Counted from the stretch's first letter, positions 1-7,022 are shown. The stretch: DNA of 14,137 nucleotides from JBBSUX01 sp038234045 (GCA_038234045.1 JBBSUX010000067.1:1-14137), one strand, 5' to 3'. The notes: generated from the letters alone by a model not told the origin. Program-made: numbers and translations.

Positions 1-55
1 CGGGAACAGGCAAGCCAAGAAGTTTGTGCTCAATACGTGTATGCAGGTTTTCCAT
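1..55 (-). CDS. Possible 5' end of a leftward gene cut by the window edge
   Basis: An ATG at 55-53 on the minus strand opens a frame that stays open to the window edge, giving 18 residues that begin MENLHTRIEHKLLGLPV. I do not recognise the protein. An in-frame TGA lies just before the ATG, so this is the only upstream start. No Shine-Dalgarno sequence sits at normal distance. However, TTGACC (92-87), a 17-nt spacer and AACAAT (69-64) make a plausible minus-strand promoter whose transcript would begin almost at the ATG, so a leaderless message is conceivable. The alternative is that the edge is the tail of a rightward gene: plus frame 1 reads REQASQEVCAQYVYAGFP and stops at 55-57. Only 18 codons are visible, so confidence is low. 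Confidence 0.28.
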   Translation of the reverse strand, partial: MENLHTRIEHKLLGLPVP

Positions 56-195
56 AGGTCAAAATTGTTGACCTCATAAGCCCTGCGGTCAACGGCAAAG
101 GCGTCGGACAAAAGCGCAAAGATGCCGCGGTTCGGGAGAAACTTTCGGGAATGGATCGGCTCGATCTGCCAGAGCCAAATATGCCGGTCAACGGC
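56..195. promoter_or_regulatory. Intergenic region with four GGTCAA half-sites
   Basis: GGTCAA occurs directly at 57-62, 87-92 and 186-191 and inverted (TTGACC) at 68-73. AGGTCAA (56-62) and TTGACCT (68-74) form a perfect 7-bp inverted repeat with a 5-nt spacer. GTTGACC (67-73) and GGTCAAC (87-93) form another with a 13-nt spacer. The 11-mer CGGTCAACGGC is repeated exactly at 86-96 and 185-195. The arrangement suggests operator half-sites upstream of the aminopeptidase gene and of the possible leftward gene. The regulator is unknown and chance cannot be excluded. There is no T-tract, so this is not an obvious terminator. Confidence 0.35.
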
Positions 196-209
196 CGCCC
201 TCCTCCGAC

Positions 210-1391
210 ATGCGCAACTTTCTTTATCTCCTCAGACGCTGTCTGCCCTGCCTGGCGCTCATCGCCGCCACCAGCGGCTGCGCGAGTTCCCGCGAAGGTG
301 TCGGCTATTACTGGCAATCAATCAGGGGCCACCTGCAGCTGATGCAGGCGGCACGCCCGATCGATGACTGGCTGACCGATCCGTCCACCAGCGCATCACT
401 GCGCGAACGCCTGGTGCTGGCGCAGCGCATTCGCAACTACGCATCGCGCGAACTGAAACTGCCCGACAACGCAAGCTATCGCCGTTATGCCAATCTCCAT
501 CGCGGAGCAGCCGTATGGAACGTGGTGGCGGCGCCGCATTTCTCCCTGACATTGCACACCTCCTGCTTTCCCGTGACTGGCTGCGTCGGCTATCGCGGCT
601 ATTACGCAAAAGCAGACGCAGAAGCCGAAGCCTCGGCTCTGCGCAAACAGGACGACCTTGAAACCGCTGTTTATGCCGTCCCGGCCTATTCCACGCTGGG
701 CTGGTTCAACTGGCTGGGTGGCGATCCGCTGCTCGATACCTTCATCGGCTATCCGGACGGTGCATTGGCGGGGCTCATCTTTCATGAGCTCGCGCATCAG
801 GTGGTTTACGCCAAGGGCGACACCACGTTCAACGAGTCCTATGCGACAGCGGTGCAGGAGATCGGTCGTGACCGTTGGCTGGCGACCGAAGCCACGCCGC
901 AGGCCCGCGAGGATTTCGCCCGGTTCGACGGACGCAGGAACGACTTCCGCGCCCTCATCCGCGAAACGCGCGATCGGCTGGATTCAATCTATAAAGAAAA
1001 ACCGGTGAATGGCACGGTTGGGCAAGCGCAATCAGCTATGAAAAAAGAAGCAATCCAGGAGTTTCGCGCCTCCTATGCAAAGTTGCGCAAGTCCTGGAAC
1101 GTACCGGATGCCAGCATCAGCGGTTATGACGCGTGGGTGGCGAGCGCCAACAACGCATCCTTCGGCGCGCAAGCGGCCTACGACACGCTGGTACCAGCGT
1201 TCCGCGCATTGTTCGATCGCATTGCCACGCAAGATCCCGCCGACCCGTGGCCACACTTCTATGCCGAGGTCAAACGGCTCGCTGCGCTGCCCCGTGCAGA
1301 GAGTCGGGCTGAGCTCAGGTTCCAGCCGAGTCAACCAGTTGCAGATCAATTGCAAAATGGTGAGCGCGAACTTACTCCAGTGAGTCGATGA
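210..1391 (+). CDS. Predicted zinc aminopeptidase lipoprotein (COG4324 / PF10023-like)
   Basis: The protein is 393 residues. Its N-terminus has arginines at 2 and 9-10, a hydrophobic stretch and a lipobox-like TSGC with Cys24, so it is probably a lipoprotein anchored in the envelope. The gluzincin-type zinc site HELAH lies at residues 192-196, with His192 and His196 as likely metal ligands and Glu193 as the likely catalytic base. The following NES at 208-210 puts Glu209 in place as the probable third ligand. This matches the predicted aminopeptidase family COG4324, whose members are largely uncharacterised; the substrate is unknown. The ATG at 210 is the first possible start after an in-frame stop at 69-71, although no strong ribosome-binding site precedes it. 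The 3' end overlaps the convergent acyl-CoA-binding gene by 20 nt. Family assignment rests on motif and overall appearance. Confidence 0.85.
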   Translation: MRNFLYLLRRCLPCLALIAATSGCASSREGVGYYWQSIRGHLQLMQAARPIDDWLTDPSTSASLRERLVLAQRIRNYASRELKLPDNASYRRYANLHRGAAVWNVVAAPHFSLTLHTSCFPVTGCVGYRGYYAKADAEAEASALRKQDDLETAVYAVPAYSTLGWFNWLGGDPLLDTFIGYPDGALAGLIFHELAHQVVYAKGDTTFNESYATAVQEIGRDRWLATEATPQAREDFARFDGRRNDFRALIRETRDRLDSIYKEKPVNGTVGQAQSAMKKEAIQEFRASYAKLRKSWNVPDASISGYDAWVASANNASFGAQAAYDTLVPAFRALFDRIATQDPADPWPHFYAEVKRLAALPRAESRAELRFQPSQPVADQLQNGERELTPVSR

Positions 1392-1632
1392 GATCGATAT
1401 ACGCTTGGCGGGCCGTATCCGGTCCGGTGCCGTTCAGGCCATTCCAGGCATCCCATTTGGCGCGGGCGACCACATCGCTGAAACCTGGCCGCGCCTCGCT
1501 GACGTCTCCTTCGGTCGCTTGTTTGTAGAGCGCGTAGATCTTCAGAAGCGTCGGGTTGCTGGGGCGTTCATCGAGGTTTTTGGAACGGCCGACCGCTGCA
1601 TCGAAGGCAGCTATGAGTTCGGTATCTGGCAT
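1372..1632 (-). CDS. Acyl-CoA-binding protein (ACBP)
   Basis: This is an 86-residue cytosolic protein of the ACBP fold, a four-helix bundle that binds medium- and long-chain acyl-CoA esters and acts as an intracellular pool and carrier. The family signature YALYKQATEGDV is at residues 33-44 and KWDAWNGLNG at 59-68. The residues that contact the ligand in bovine ACBP (Tyr28, Tyr31, Lys32, Lys54, Tyr73) correspond to Tyr33, Tyr36, Lys37, Lys59 and Tyr78 here, with a constant offset of five. Length is typical of a free-standing ACBP. The ATG at 1632 is preceded by a GGA-containing weak ribosome-binding site. The gene is convergent with the aminopeptidase gene (20-nt overlap) and divergent from the oxidoreductase gene. 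ACBP is patchily distributed in bacteria but recurrent in beta- and gammaproteobacteria. Confidence 0.95.
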   Translation of the reverse strand: MPDTELIAAFDAAVGRSKNLDERPSNPTLLKIYALYKQATEGDVSEARPGFSDVVARAKWDAWNGLNGTGPDTARQAYIDLIDSLE

Positions 1633-1834
1633 GGAGTTTCCGAAGAGTATTTGAGAATACGGGGCAAAGCGCGCAGAGCGCTTCGGTGAACCGCGAAGGC
1701 TATCAGGACTTGAAGGAGCGATCTCTGCCGCAGATTCCAGTCGCCCGCCAAAATCAGTCGATCGCTTGCATCTTCTTCGAAATTTGTGCGCGCCAGCAGG
1801 CGATCATCGAGAATCACGCTTTGGTGAACTACCC
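1633..1834. other. Divergent intergenic region between ACBP and oxidoreductase genes
   Basis: These 202 nt separate two divergently transcribed genes, so both promoters should lie here. I could not find a convincing -35/-10 pair in either direction. A weak imperfect hairpin (CTTCGG, then TGAA, then CCGCGAAG) lies near 1681-1698. A TTG at 1766 would extend the oxidoreductase frame upstream into this region, but the added residues do not resemble the conserved protein. Confidence 0.4.
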
Positions 1835-4063
1835 ATGACCCCATTCGTTGTCGATTCGTCTCTTGAGCCATCCCTTGCTGCTGCGGTCGACGTACAAGCG
1901 CAACCAGGTCGCGTTCAGGACAGCTCTTCGACCGGCGTGACCCAGGTCCGCGGTGCCTGCCCGCACGATTGCCCGGACACATGCGCGCTCATCACGACCG
2001 TGAAGAACGGCATTGCCATCCGGGTGCAAGGCAATCCAGCCCATGCGCAGACAGCCGGGGTACTTTGCACCAAAGTCTCCCGCTACCCTGAGCGCACGCA
2101 CCACGCTGAACGCATTCTTCAACCACTGAGGCGCGTGGGGCCCAAAGGCTCTGGTGCGTTCGAAGCAGTCAGCTGGGACACGGCACTGGATGACATTGCG
2201 AACCGTCTGAAAGCAGTGGCTGCAAATAATCCGGAAGCGATACTTCCCTACAGCTTCGCCGGGACGATGGGCCTGGTTCAGGGCGAGAGCATGGACCGGC
2301 GTTTCTTCCACCGCCTCGGTGCGTCCCTGCTTGACCGCACCATTTGTGCGTCGGCAGGAGCCGAAGCACTGAGCCACACCTTGGGTGGCAAGGTAGGAAT
2401 GCGCGTCGAAAATTTTGCCGACGCAGCACTCATCCTGATCTGGGGCAGCAATTCGATCGGAAGCAACCTGCATTTCTGGCGACATGTACAGCAAGCCCGC
2501 AGACGTGGTGCGCGGGTGATCTGCATCGATCCGCGGCGTACGGAAACCGCCGATAAATGCGATGAACATCTGGCGCTGATGCCGGGCACCGACGCCGCTC
2601 TGGCGTTCGCGCTCATGCATCAGCTGATAAGCCACGATTGGCTCGACCACGACTATCTTGAGCGCTACACACAAGGATGGCCGGCCTTGCGCTCCCGGGC
2701 ACTGGAGTGGCCGGCGGAGCGCGCGAGCACCGTCTGCGGAGTGCCTATCGAGCAGATCCATGCGCTGGCGCATGCCTATGGCACCAGCAAACCCGCAGCG
2801 ATCCGGCTGGGTTACGGCATGCAGCGGGTGCGCGGTGGCGCAAACGCAGTGCGCGCCATAGCCTGTTTGCCCGCATTGGTCGGCGCGTGGCGCCATCCCG
2901 CAGGCGGGATGTTGATGAGTAGCTCCAGCCTTTTTCCGGTTCGGCGCGACGCGCTGCAGCGTCCTGATCTGTTGATCAAGCGCAAGCCGCGTCTGCTCAA
3001 CATGGCTTCGATCGGCGACATTCTGCTGACTCCAACGTCGGAAGAATCTGGGCCCCGCGTCGATGCCTTGATTGTCTACAACAGCAATCCTGCGGCGATC
3101 GCACCAGAGTCCGGCAAGGTGACTCGCGGTCTTTCCCGGGAAGACCTTTTTACTGTGGTGCTCGAACACTTCCGCACCGATACGGCGGATTACGCCGACT
3201 ATGTTCTGCCCGCCACGACCCAGCTCGAGCACTGGGATGTGCATACCACGTACGGGCATACTGACGTCGTATTGAACCAACCGGCGATCGCACCACTGGG
3301 GCAGGCCCGGTCGAATGCCGCCATTTTCCGTGCGCTGGCCAAGCGGATGGGGTTTACCGAGCTCTGCTTCGAAGATGACGACGAGACGCTGTGCCGACAG
3401 GCCTTTGCGCAGCAGGATGTGGATTTCGATGTCTTGCTGCGCGATGGCTTCGCGCCCTTGAACCTGCCGCAGGCGCCGTTTGCCAAAGGAGCATTTCCGA
3501 CATCATCCGGACGCTGCGAATTCGTCAGTCCCCGGCTTGCCGCGCTCGGGCTCGATGGCTTGCCCGACCATCTGCCCAACTACGAGGTCGCCGGGAGCGA
3601 TACCCGATACCCGTTGGCCATGATTTCACCTCCGGCTCGCAACTTCCTGAACACTACGTTTGGCAACGTTGAGAGCCTGCGACGAATGGAAGCAGAGCCC
3701 TTACTCGAAATCCATCCCGATGATGCAGCCAGTCGCAATATCGAACCCGGAGACGAGGTGCAGGTGTTCAACGACCGTGGCGCCTATCACTGCGCGGTCC
3801 GTATTACCCATCGGGCCCGTCCAGGCGTTGTGAACGGGCTTGGAATCTGGTGGCGCAAGTCAGGTTTGCGTCGCACCAACGTCAATGAAGTCACGAGCCA
3901 ACGATTGACAGACATGGGCGGAGGACCCACTTTCTATGACTGCCTGGTGCAGGTGGCGAAGGTGACGATGTCCGAACGTATCGACAGCGTTGCAGCGGAC
4001 CCGCAGGATGCTATTGAACTGATCCGCGCCACTGAAGCAGCACCACCCACGACAGATCGTTGA
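1835..4063 (+). CDS. Single-subunit molybdopterin oxidoreductase (BisC/FdhF-like, COG0243)
   Basis: With the ATG at 1835 the protein is 742 residues. A TTG at 1766 would add 23 residues, but a GGTGAA lies about 8 nt before the ATG and the conserved domain begins only near residue 38. The N-terminal [4Fe-4S] motif uses Cys42, Cys46, Cys50 and Cys78 (CPHDCPDTC, then GVLCTK). TICASAG (169-175) places Cys171 where NapA and formate dehydrogenase have their Cys or Sec molybdenum ligand. WGSNSIGSNLHFW (203-215), ADYADYVLPATTQLEH (451-466) and a C-terminal dinucleotide-binding domain (from about 590) are typical of bis-MGD enzymes. There is no twin-arginine signal, so it is probably cytoplasmic. No electron-transfer subunit, cofactor gene or chaperone adjoins it, so partner and substrate cannot be named. 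The 3' end overlaps the convergent DUF2272 gene by 53 nt. Confidence 0.9.
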   Translation: MTPFVVDSSLEPSLAAAVDVQAQPGRVQDSSSTGVTQVRGACPHDCPDTCALITTVKNGIAIRVQGNPAHAQTAGVLCTKVSRYPERTHHAERILQPLRRVGPKGSGAFEAVSWDTALDDIANRLKAVAANNPEAILPYSFAGTMGLVQGESMDRRFFHRLGASLLDRTICASAGAEALSHTLGGKVGMRVENFADAALILIWGSNSIGSNLHFWRHVQQARRRGARVICIDPRRTETADKCDEHLALMPGTDAALAFALMHQLISHDWLDHDYLERYTQGWPALRSRALEWPAERASTVCGVPIEQIHALAHAYGTSKPAAIRLGYGMQRVRGGANAVRAIACLPALVGAWRHPAGGMLMSSSSLFPVRRDALQRPDLLIKRKPRLLNMASIGDILLTPTSEESGPRVDALIVYNSNPAAIAPESGKVTRGLSREDLFTVVLEHFRTDTADYADYVLPATTQLEHWDVHTTYGHTDVVLNQPAIAPLGQARSNAAIFRALAKRMGFTELCFEDDDETLCRQAFAQQDVDFDVLLRDGFAPLNLPQAPFAKGAFPTSSGRCEFVSPRLAALGLDGLPDHLPNYEVAGSDTRYPLAMISPPARNFLNTTFGNVESLRRMEAEPLLEIHPDDAASRNIEPGDEVQVFNDRGAYHCAVRITHRARPGVVNGLGIWWRKSGLRRTNVNEVTSQRLTDMGGGPTFYDCLVQVAKVTMSERIDSVAADPQDAIELIRATEAAPPTTDR

Positions 4064-5177
4064 GCGAGGGCTCCGTGCACAGGCCGTCTCGCTCCCTGGT
4101 CGACGTGTCCCAGGAAACTCGTTTGCAATCCCGATCCTCACGGGCAGCATTCGCGTATCTGGAATTCAGTAACCCCGACCCGTCACCAGCAAGCGCCAGG
4201 CGTCGACGTGTGACCGACTGAACGACATTTCCACCAATCGCCTCCAAAAATCCGGCATTCCGATTGACGGCCACCACGAGTTCGCAGTGCATGGCAAAGC
4301 CAGCGTTGAACCTGCTTCGCTGCGAAAGTCCTTCGATCAGAGCCGCATAGCTGTCCAAGGTGGAACGATCGCTCCGCGATGCACACAGGAGGTCTCCTGG
4401 CTGTGGAGCTGCTTCAGTCAATAGGCAGGCTCTGTAGGCCGAAGATAGGTTGACGACGCCACTTGCTTCCGCTTCCGACGCGGTGGCGGCCTGCGTGACG
4501 TAATCTGCATGCGCAGCGGAAAACGCGAATTCCCTTGCGCTGAGACCAGCCCGCTTTTCCAGCGCGCTGATGAATGCTGCAGACCAGGGATTGTCGACAG
4601 CTGCGGCGCGCACAAGGGAAGTTTGCGCCGCCTCGTCTTTAGGGTCGACCATCAGTGCTTGTTTCAGCGTAACAAAGCGCCCCATGCTGGTCCTGACGAT
4701 CCGGGCATCGGCATCATGGTCTGGCACCGACGCCCAGAAGTTGTCGACCCTCACCCAAGTCGGTGTGCGATCCTGTGCTGCAGTGCCGAATTCAGCCTCG
4801 GCAAAGCCCGCATGGAGAAGGCGGCCGTCTTCGTCGATCGACTGGCCGCCGAAAGCGATTTGTTCGCTCGTTGCTTCGTAGATAAGGGTGGTGACCTTGG
4901 CCGAGTGCACGTTCGCCAGCGCTTCCACGACTCTGCCACTGCGACCGCAGAACGGACTCTCACGTCCGTCTAGATGAGCGAAAAAGCGCGGGGACCCGCG
5001 CTGCGCCTCACCGCCAAGGGAAGAGCGGACAGCAGCACAACCCGTGACCATCGCCAGAGCATAAACAACCACAGCGAAGCTCATGCCGAAACGCGGTCGT
5101 GATGAAGACATTCTCATGAGGAATTTGATGAGGATGGCAATGCGGCGCTCCCCCATTGATACCGAAGCGTGAATCAC
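4011..5177 (-). CDS. DUF2272 domain lipoprotein
   Basis: The 388-residue frame has a hydrophobic segment ending in the lipobox VTGC with Cys47, so the mature protein is probably a lipid-anchored envelope protein. The body matches DUF2272: DNPWSAAFISALEKRAG (195-211), FSAAHADYV (219-227), QPGDLLCASR (259-268), MHCELVVAV (296-304) and AIGGNVVQSVTRR (313-325). Domain order and motifs resemble NlpC/P60 and CHAP cell-wall hydrolases, but serine (Ser199) replaces the usual nucleophilic cysteine; this comparison is inference. The GTG at 5177 has an AGGA seven nt upstream (5188-5185). Starts at 5117 or 5111 would give a signal peptide of more usual length (lipobox Cys at 27 or 25) but have poorer ribosome-binding sites. 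The last 53 nt overlap the oxidoreductase gene on the opposite strand. Function unknown. Confidence 0.82.
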   Translation of the reverse strand: MIHASVSMGERRIAILIKFLMRMSSSRPRFGMSFAVVVYALAMVTGCAAVRSSLGGEAQRGSPRFFAHLDGRESPFCGRSGRVVEALANVHSAKVTTLIYEATSEQIAFGGQSIDEDGRLLHAGFAEAEFGTAAQDRTPTWVRVDNFWASVPDHDADARIVRTSMGRFVTLKQALMVDPKDEAAQTSLVRAAAVDNPWSAAFISALEKRAGLSAREFAFSAAHADYVTQAATASEAEASGVVNLSSAYRACLLTEAAPQPGDLLCASRSDRSTLDSYAALIEGLSQRSRFNAGFAMHCELVVAVNRNAGFLEAIGGNVVQSVTRRRLALAGDGSGLLNSRYANAAREDRDCKRVSWDTSTRERDGLCTEPSLNDLSWVVLLQWRGSVQ

Positions 5178-5242
5178 GTACCAATCCTGGATTCGGCGAC
5201 GCTGCGACGACGGATCCCTTTTTGAAGAATCACCAGAAAACG

Positions 5243-5275
5243 AAAAAAGGGACTACGACGATGTCGTAGTCCCTT
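5243..5275 (-). terminator. Intrinsic terminator after tRNA-fMet
   Basis: On the minus strand the order is AAGGGACTACGAC, ATC loop, GTCGTAGTCCCTT: a perfect 13-bp stem (the inner 11 bp at 5249-5259 and 5263-5273) with a 3-nt loop. It runs into a six-T tract (5248-5243). It lies 8 nt beyond the 3' CCA of the tRNA and should end the ribosomal cluster and tRNA transcripts before the DUF2272 gene. Confidence 0.93.
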
Positions 5276-5283
5276 GATTTGAT

Positions 5284-5360
<77 letters not shown>

Positions 5361-5370
5361 GTAATCGTAA

Positions 5371-5376
5371 ATTATA
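5371..5376 (-). promoter_or_regulatory. Candidate -10 box for tRNA-fMet
   Basis: A consensus TATAAT (minus strand, 5376-5371) ends 10 nt before the mature tRNA 5' end and begins 8 nt after the rplQ stop codon. The corresponding -35 region at 17-nt spacing is poor (TCGGAA, inside the end of rplQ). A tRNA promoter at the end of rplQ is plausible, in addition to read-through from the alpha operon. Confidence 0.5.
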
Positions 5377-5384
5377 CACTGAAT

Positions 5385-5780
5385 TTAAGCCTTTTCCGAG
5401 GCTTCACTATCCGAAGAAACCTCTGGACGATCAACCAGCTCGACAAACGCCATGGGCGCATTGTCGCCAACGCGGAATCCCATCTTTAGGATACGCGTGT
5501 AGCCACCCGGGCGAGCCTTGAACCGTGGGCCCAGATCTGCAAACAGCTTTGTGACGCTGTCGCGATCACGCAGGCGATTGAACGCAAGTCGCCGGTTCGA
5601 AAGATTATCTTCCTTGGCAAGCGTGATCATCGGCTCGATGACACGTCGCAGTTCCTTCGCCTTGGGCAAAGTCGTCTTGATGGCCTCGTGTTCGATCAAC
5701 GAATTCATCATGTTTTGCAGCATCGCAAGCCGGTGCGAGCTGGTGCGGTTAAGTTTGCGGAGGCCGTGACCGTGTCGCAT
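5385..5780 (-). CDS. rplQ: 50S ribosomal protein L17
   Basis: The product is a 131-residue large-subunit protein that contacts 23S rRNA near the exit-tunnel side. The universal N-terminus MRHGHGLRKLNRTSSHR and the segments RRVIEPMITLAKED and GGYTRILKMGFRVGDNAPMA identify it. A short acidic tail (EVSSDSEASEKA) follows the conserved RPE end, as commonly seen in betaproteobacterial L17. The ATG at 5780 has a strong AAGGAAAG ribosome-binding site. It is the last protein gene of the alpha operon, separated from rpoA by 123 nt that contain a hairpin and followed after 24 nt by tRNA-fMet. Confidence 0.98.
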   Translation of the reverse strand: MRHGHGLRKLNRTSSHRLAMLQNMMNSLIEHEAIKTTLPKAKELRRVIEPMITLAKEDNLSNRRLAFNRLRDRDSVTKLFADLGPRFKARPGGYTRILKMGFRVGDNAPMAFVELVDRPEVSSDSEASEKA

Positions 5781-5850
5781 GGTGCTTTCCTTCTCTTTCT
5801 CTCTTTATAAAAACAGGCAGCCGGATCAGGTACTGCCCATTGCAAGGGTC

Positions 5851-5870
5851 AGGCATCTACGATGATGCCT
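5851..5870 (-). other. Hairpin in the rpoA-rplQ spacer
   Basis: AGGCATC (5851-5857) and GATGCCT (5864-5870) form a perfect 7-bp stem with a 6-nt loop, about 33 nt downstream of the rpoA stop. No T-tract follows in the transcribed direction, so it is more likely an mRNA processing or stability element than a terminator. A TATAAA at about 5809-5804, without a good -35, could be a weak promoter for rplQ. Confidence 0.45.
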
Positions 5871-5903
5871 CCCAATTCTTATCGCTCTTGGGCGCGAGCC
5901 ACC

Positions 5904-6896
5904 TCAGCGCTTTTCCAGGCCGGCAGGCGGCCAGCTTTCAAGCTTCATTCCCAACGTAAGACCGCGAGATGCAAGCACTTCCTTGATCTCGTTGAGTGAC
6001 TTGCGGCCCAGATTTGGCGTCTTCAGCAGCTCGTTCTCAGTGCGCTGGATCAAGTCACCGATGTAGTAAATGTTTTCCGCCTTCAGGCAGTTGGCGGAGC
6101 GAACCGTCAGTTCGAGCTCGTCAACCGGACGCAGCAGGATTGGATCGAATGGTGTGTTGCCGCCCCGTGGAGCGGGCTGATCGAACGGAAGAAGCGCACC
6201 GCCCTCCAACTGCGCGAAGACGGCGAGCTGCTCGACCAGAATCTTCGCCGAGGAACGTACCGCATCTTCCGCACTGATCGCGCCATTGGTCTCAATCTCT
6301 ACGACCAGCTTATCCAGATCCGTACGCTGCTCGACGCGAGCGCTCTCTACCGTGTAGCTGACGCGCTTGACAGGCGAGAACGATGCATCAAGAACAATCC
6401 GACCGATCGACTTCGTGGATTCGTCCGCATAACGGCGCATGCTGCCTGGCACGTACCCGCGACCTTTTTCCACCTTGATTTGCATGTCCAGCTTGCCGCC
6501 GTGCGACAGATGGGCAATCACGTGTTCGGGATTGATGATCTCCACATCATGCGGTGTCTGAATGTCTGCAGCGGTAACCAGACCCTCGCCGTCCTTGCGC
6601 AAGGAGAGCGTCACTTCATCGCGATTGTGCAGCTTGAAAACTACGCCCTTGAGGTTCAACAGGATGTTCACTACATCCTCCTGCACACCGTCGATCGCGG
6701 AGTACTCGTGCAGGACACCTGCAATCGTCACTTCGGTCGCGGCGTGGCCCACCATGGATGAAAGAAGCACCCGGCGGATTGCATTGCCGAGCGTATGACC
6801 ATAGCCCCGCTCGAACGGCTCCAGAGTGACTTTTGCGCGGTTGGTACCGAGCTGCTCCACTTGGATGGCTTTGGGCTTCAACAGATTTGTTTGCAT
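5904..6896 (-). CDS. rpoA: DNA-directed RNA polymerase alpha subunit
   Basis: The 330-residue protein nucleates RNA polymerase assembly as a dimer and reads UP elements and activators through its C-terminal domain. The N-terminal domain (about 1-235) holds the conserved ERGYGHTLGNAIRRVLLSS (29-47) and the 147-153 region GYVPGSM. After a linker (about 236-255) the C-terminal domain contains VRSANCLKAENIYYIGDL (265-282). Here Arg266, Asn269 and Lys272 match the DNA-contacting Arg265, Asn268 and Lys271 of E. coli, and the LGRKSLNEIKEVLASRGL helix follows. The ATG at 6896 has a strong GAGAGGAAG ribosome-binding site. A 126-nt spacer with two hairpins separates it from rpsD. Confidence 0.99.
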   Translation of the reverse strand: MQTNLLKPKAIQVEQLGTNRAKVTLEPFERGYGHTLGNAIRRVLLSSMVGHAATEVTIAGVLHEYSAIDGVQEDVVNILLNLKGVVFKLHNRDEVTLSLRKDGEGLVTAADIQTPHDVEIINPEHVIAHLSHGGKLDMQIKVEKGRGYVPGSMRRYADESTKSIGRIVLDASFSPVKRVSYTVESARVEQRTDLDKLVVEIETNGAISAEDAVRSSAKILVEQLAVFAQLEGGALLPFDQPAPRGGNTPFDPILLRPVDELELTVRSANCLKAENIYYIGDLIQRTENELLKTPNLGRKSLNEIKEVLASRGLTLGMKLESWPPAGLEKR

Positions 6897-6955
6897 GCGA
6901 ACTTCCTCTCAATACCCCCAGCTCGTTACACCGGTAAGGCTGTGAAGTCCCGGCG

Positions 6956-7017
6956 TGACGGTGCCCCGTCAGTCCAGGATTAATCTACTTCGGTAAAGCG
7001 GCGCCGTCAGGCGCCGC
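6956..7017 (-). other. Tandem hairpins between rpsD and rpoA
   Basis: Just after the rpsD stop, GCGGCGCC (6998-7005) and GGCGCCGC (7010-7017) form a perfect 8-bp GC stem with a 4-nt loop, followed in the transcribed direction by TTTA. A second stem, TGACGG (6956-6961) with CCGTCA (6966-6971), also with a 4-nt loop, follows. The T-run is short, so this is at best a partial terminator or attenuator; protection of the upstream mRNA 3' end is equally possible. Confidence 0.5.
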
Positions 7018-7022
7018 GAGGA

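Noticed and set aside
56..74. AGGTCAA/TTGACCT inverted repeat as an intrinsic terminator
   Set aside because: The stem is AT-rich and only 7 bp, and no T-tract follows on either strand; an operator-like reading fits better.
30..317. 95-residue minus-strand frame across the start of the aminopeptidase gene
   Set aside because: It overlaps the lipoprotein signal region of a supported gene and has no recognisable motif.
1829..3280. 483-residue open frame on the minus strand opposite the molybdopterin oxidoreductase
   Set aside because: The plus strand encodes a protein with clear iron-sulfur and molybdopterin motifs; the antisense frame shows no recognisable domain and is typical of GC-rich shadow frames.
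210..5177. The four accessory genes as one new functional system
   Set aside because: They alternate in strand, share no operon, and belong to unrelated families; nothing in the sequence shows that they work together.
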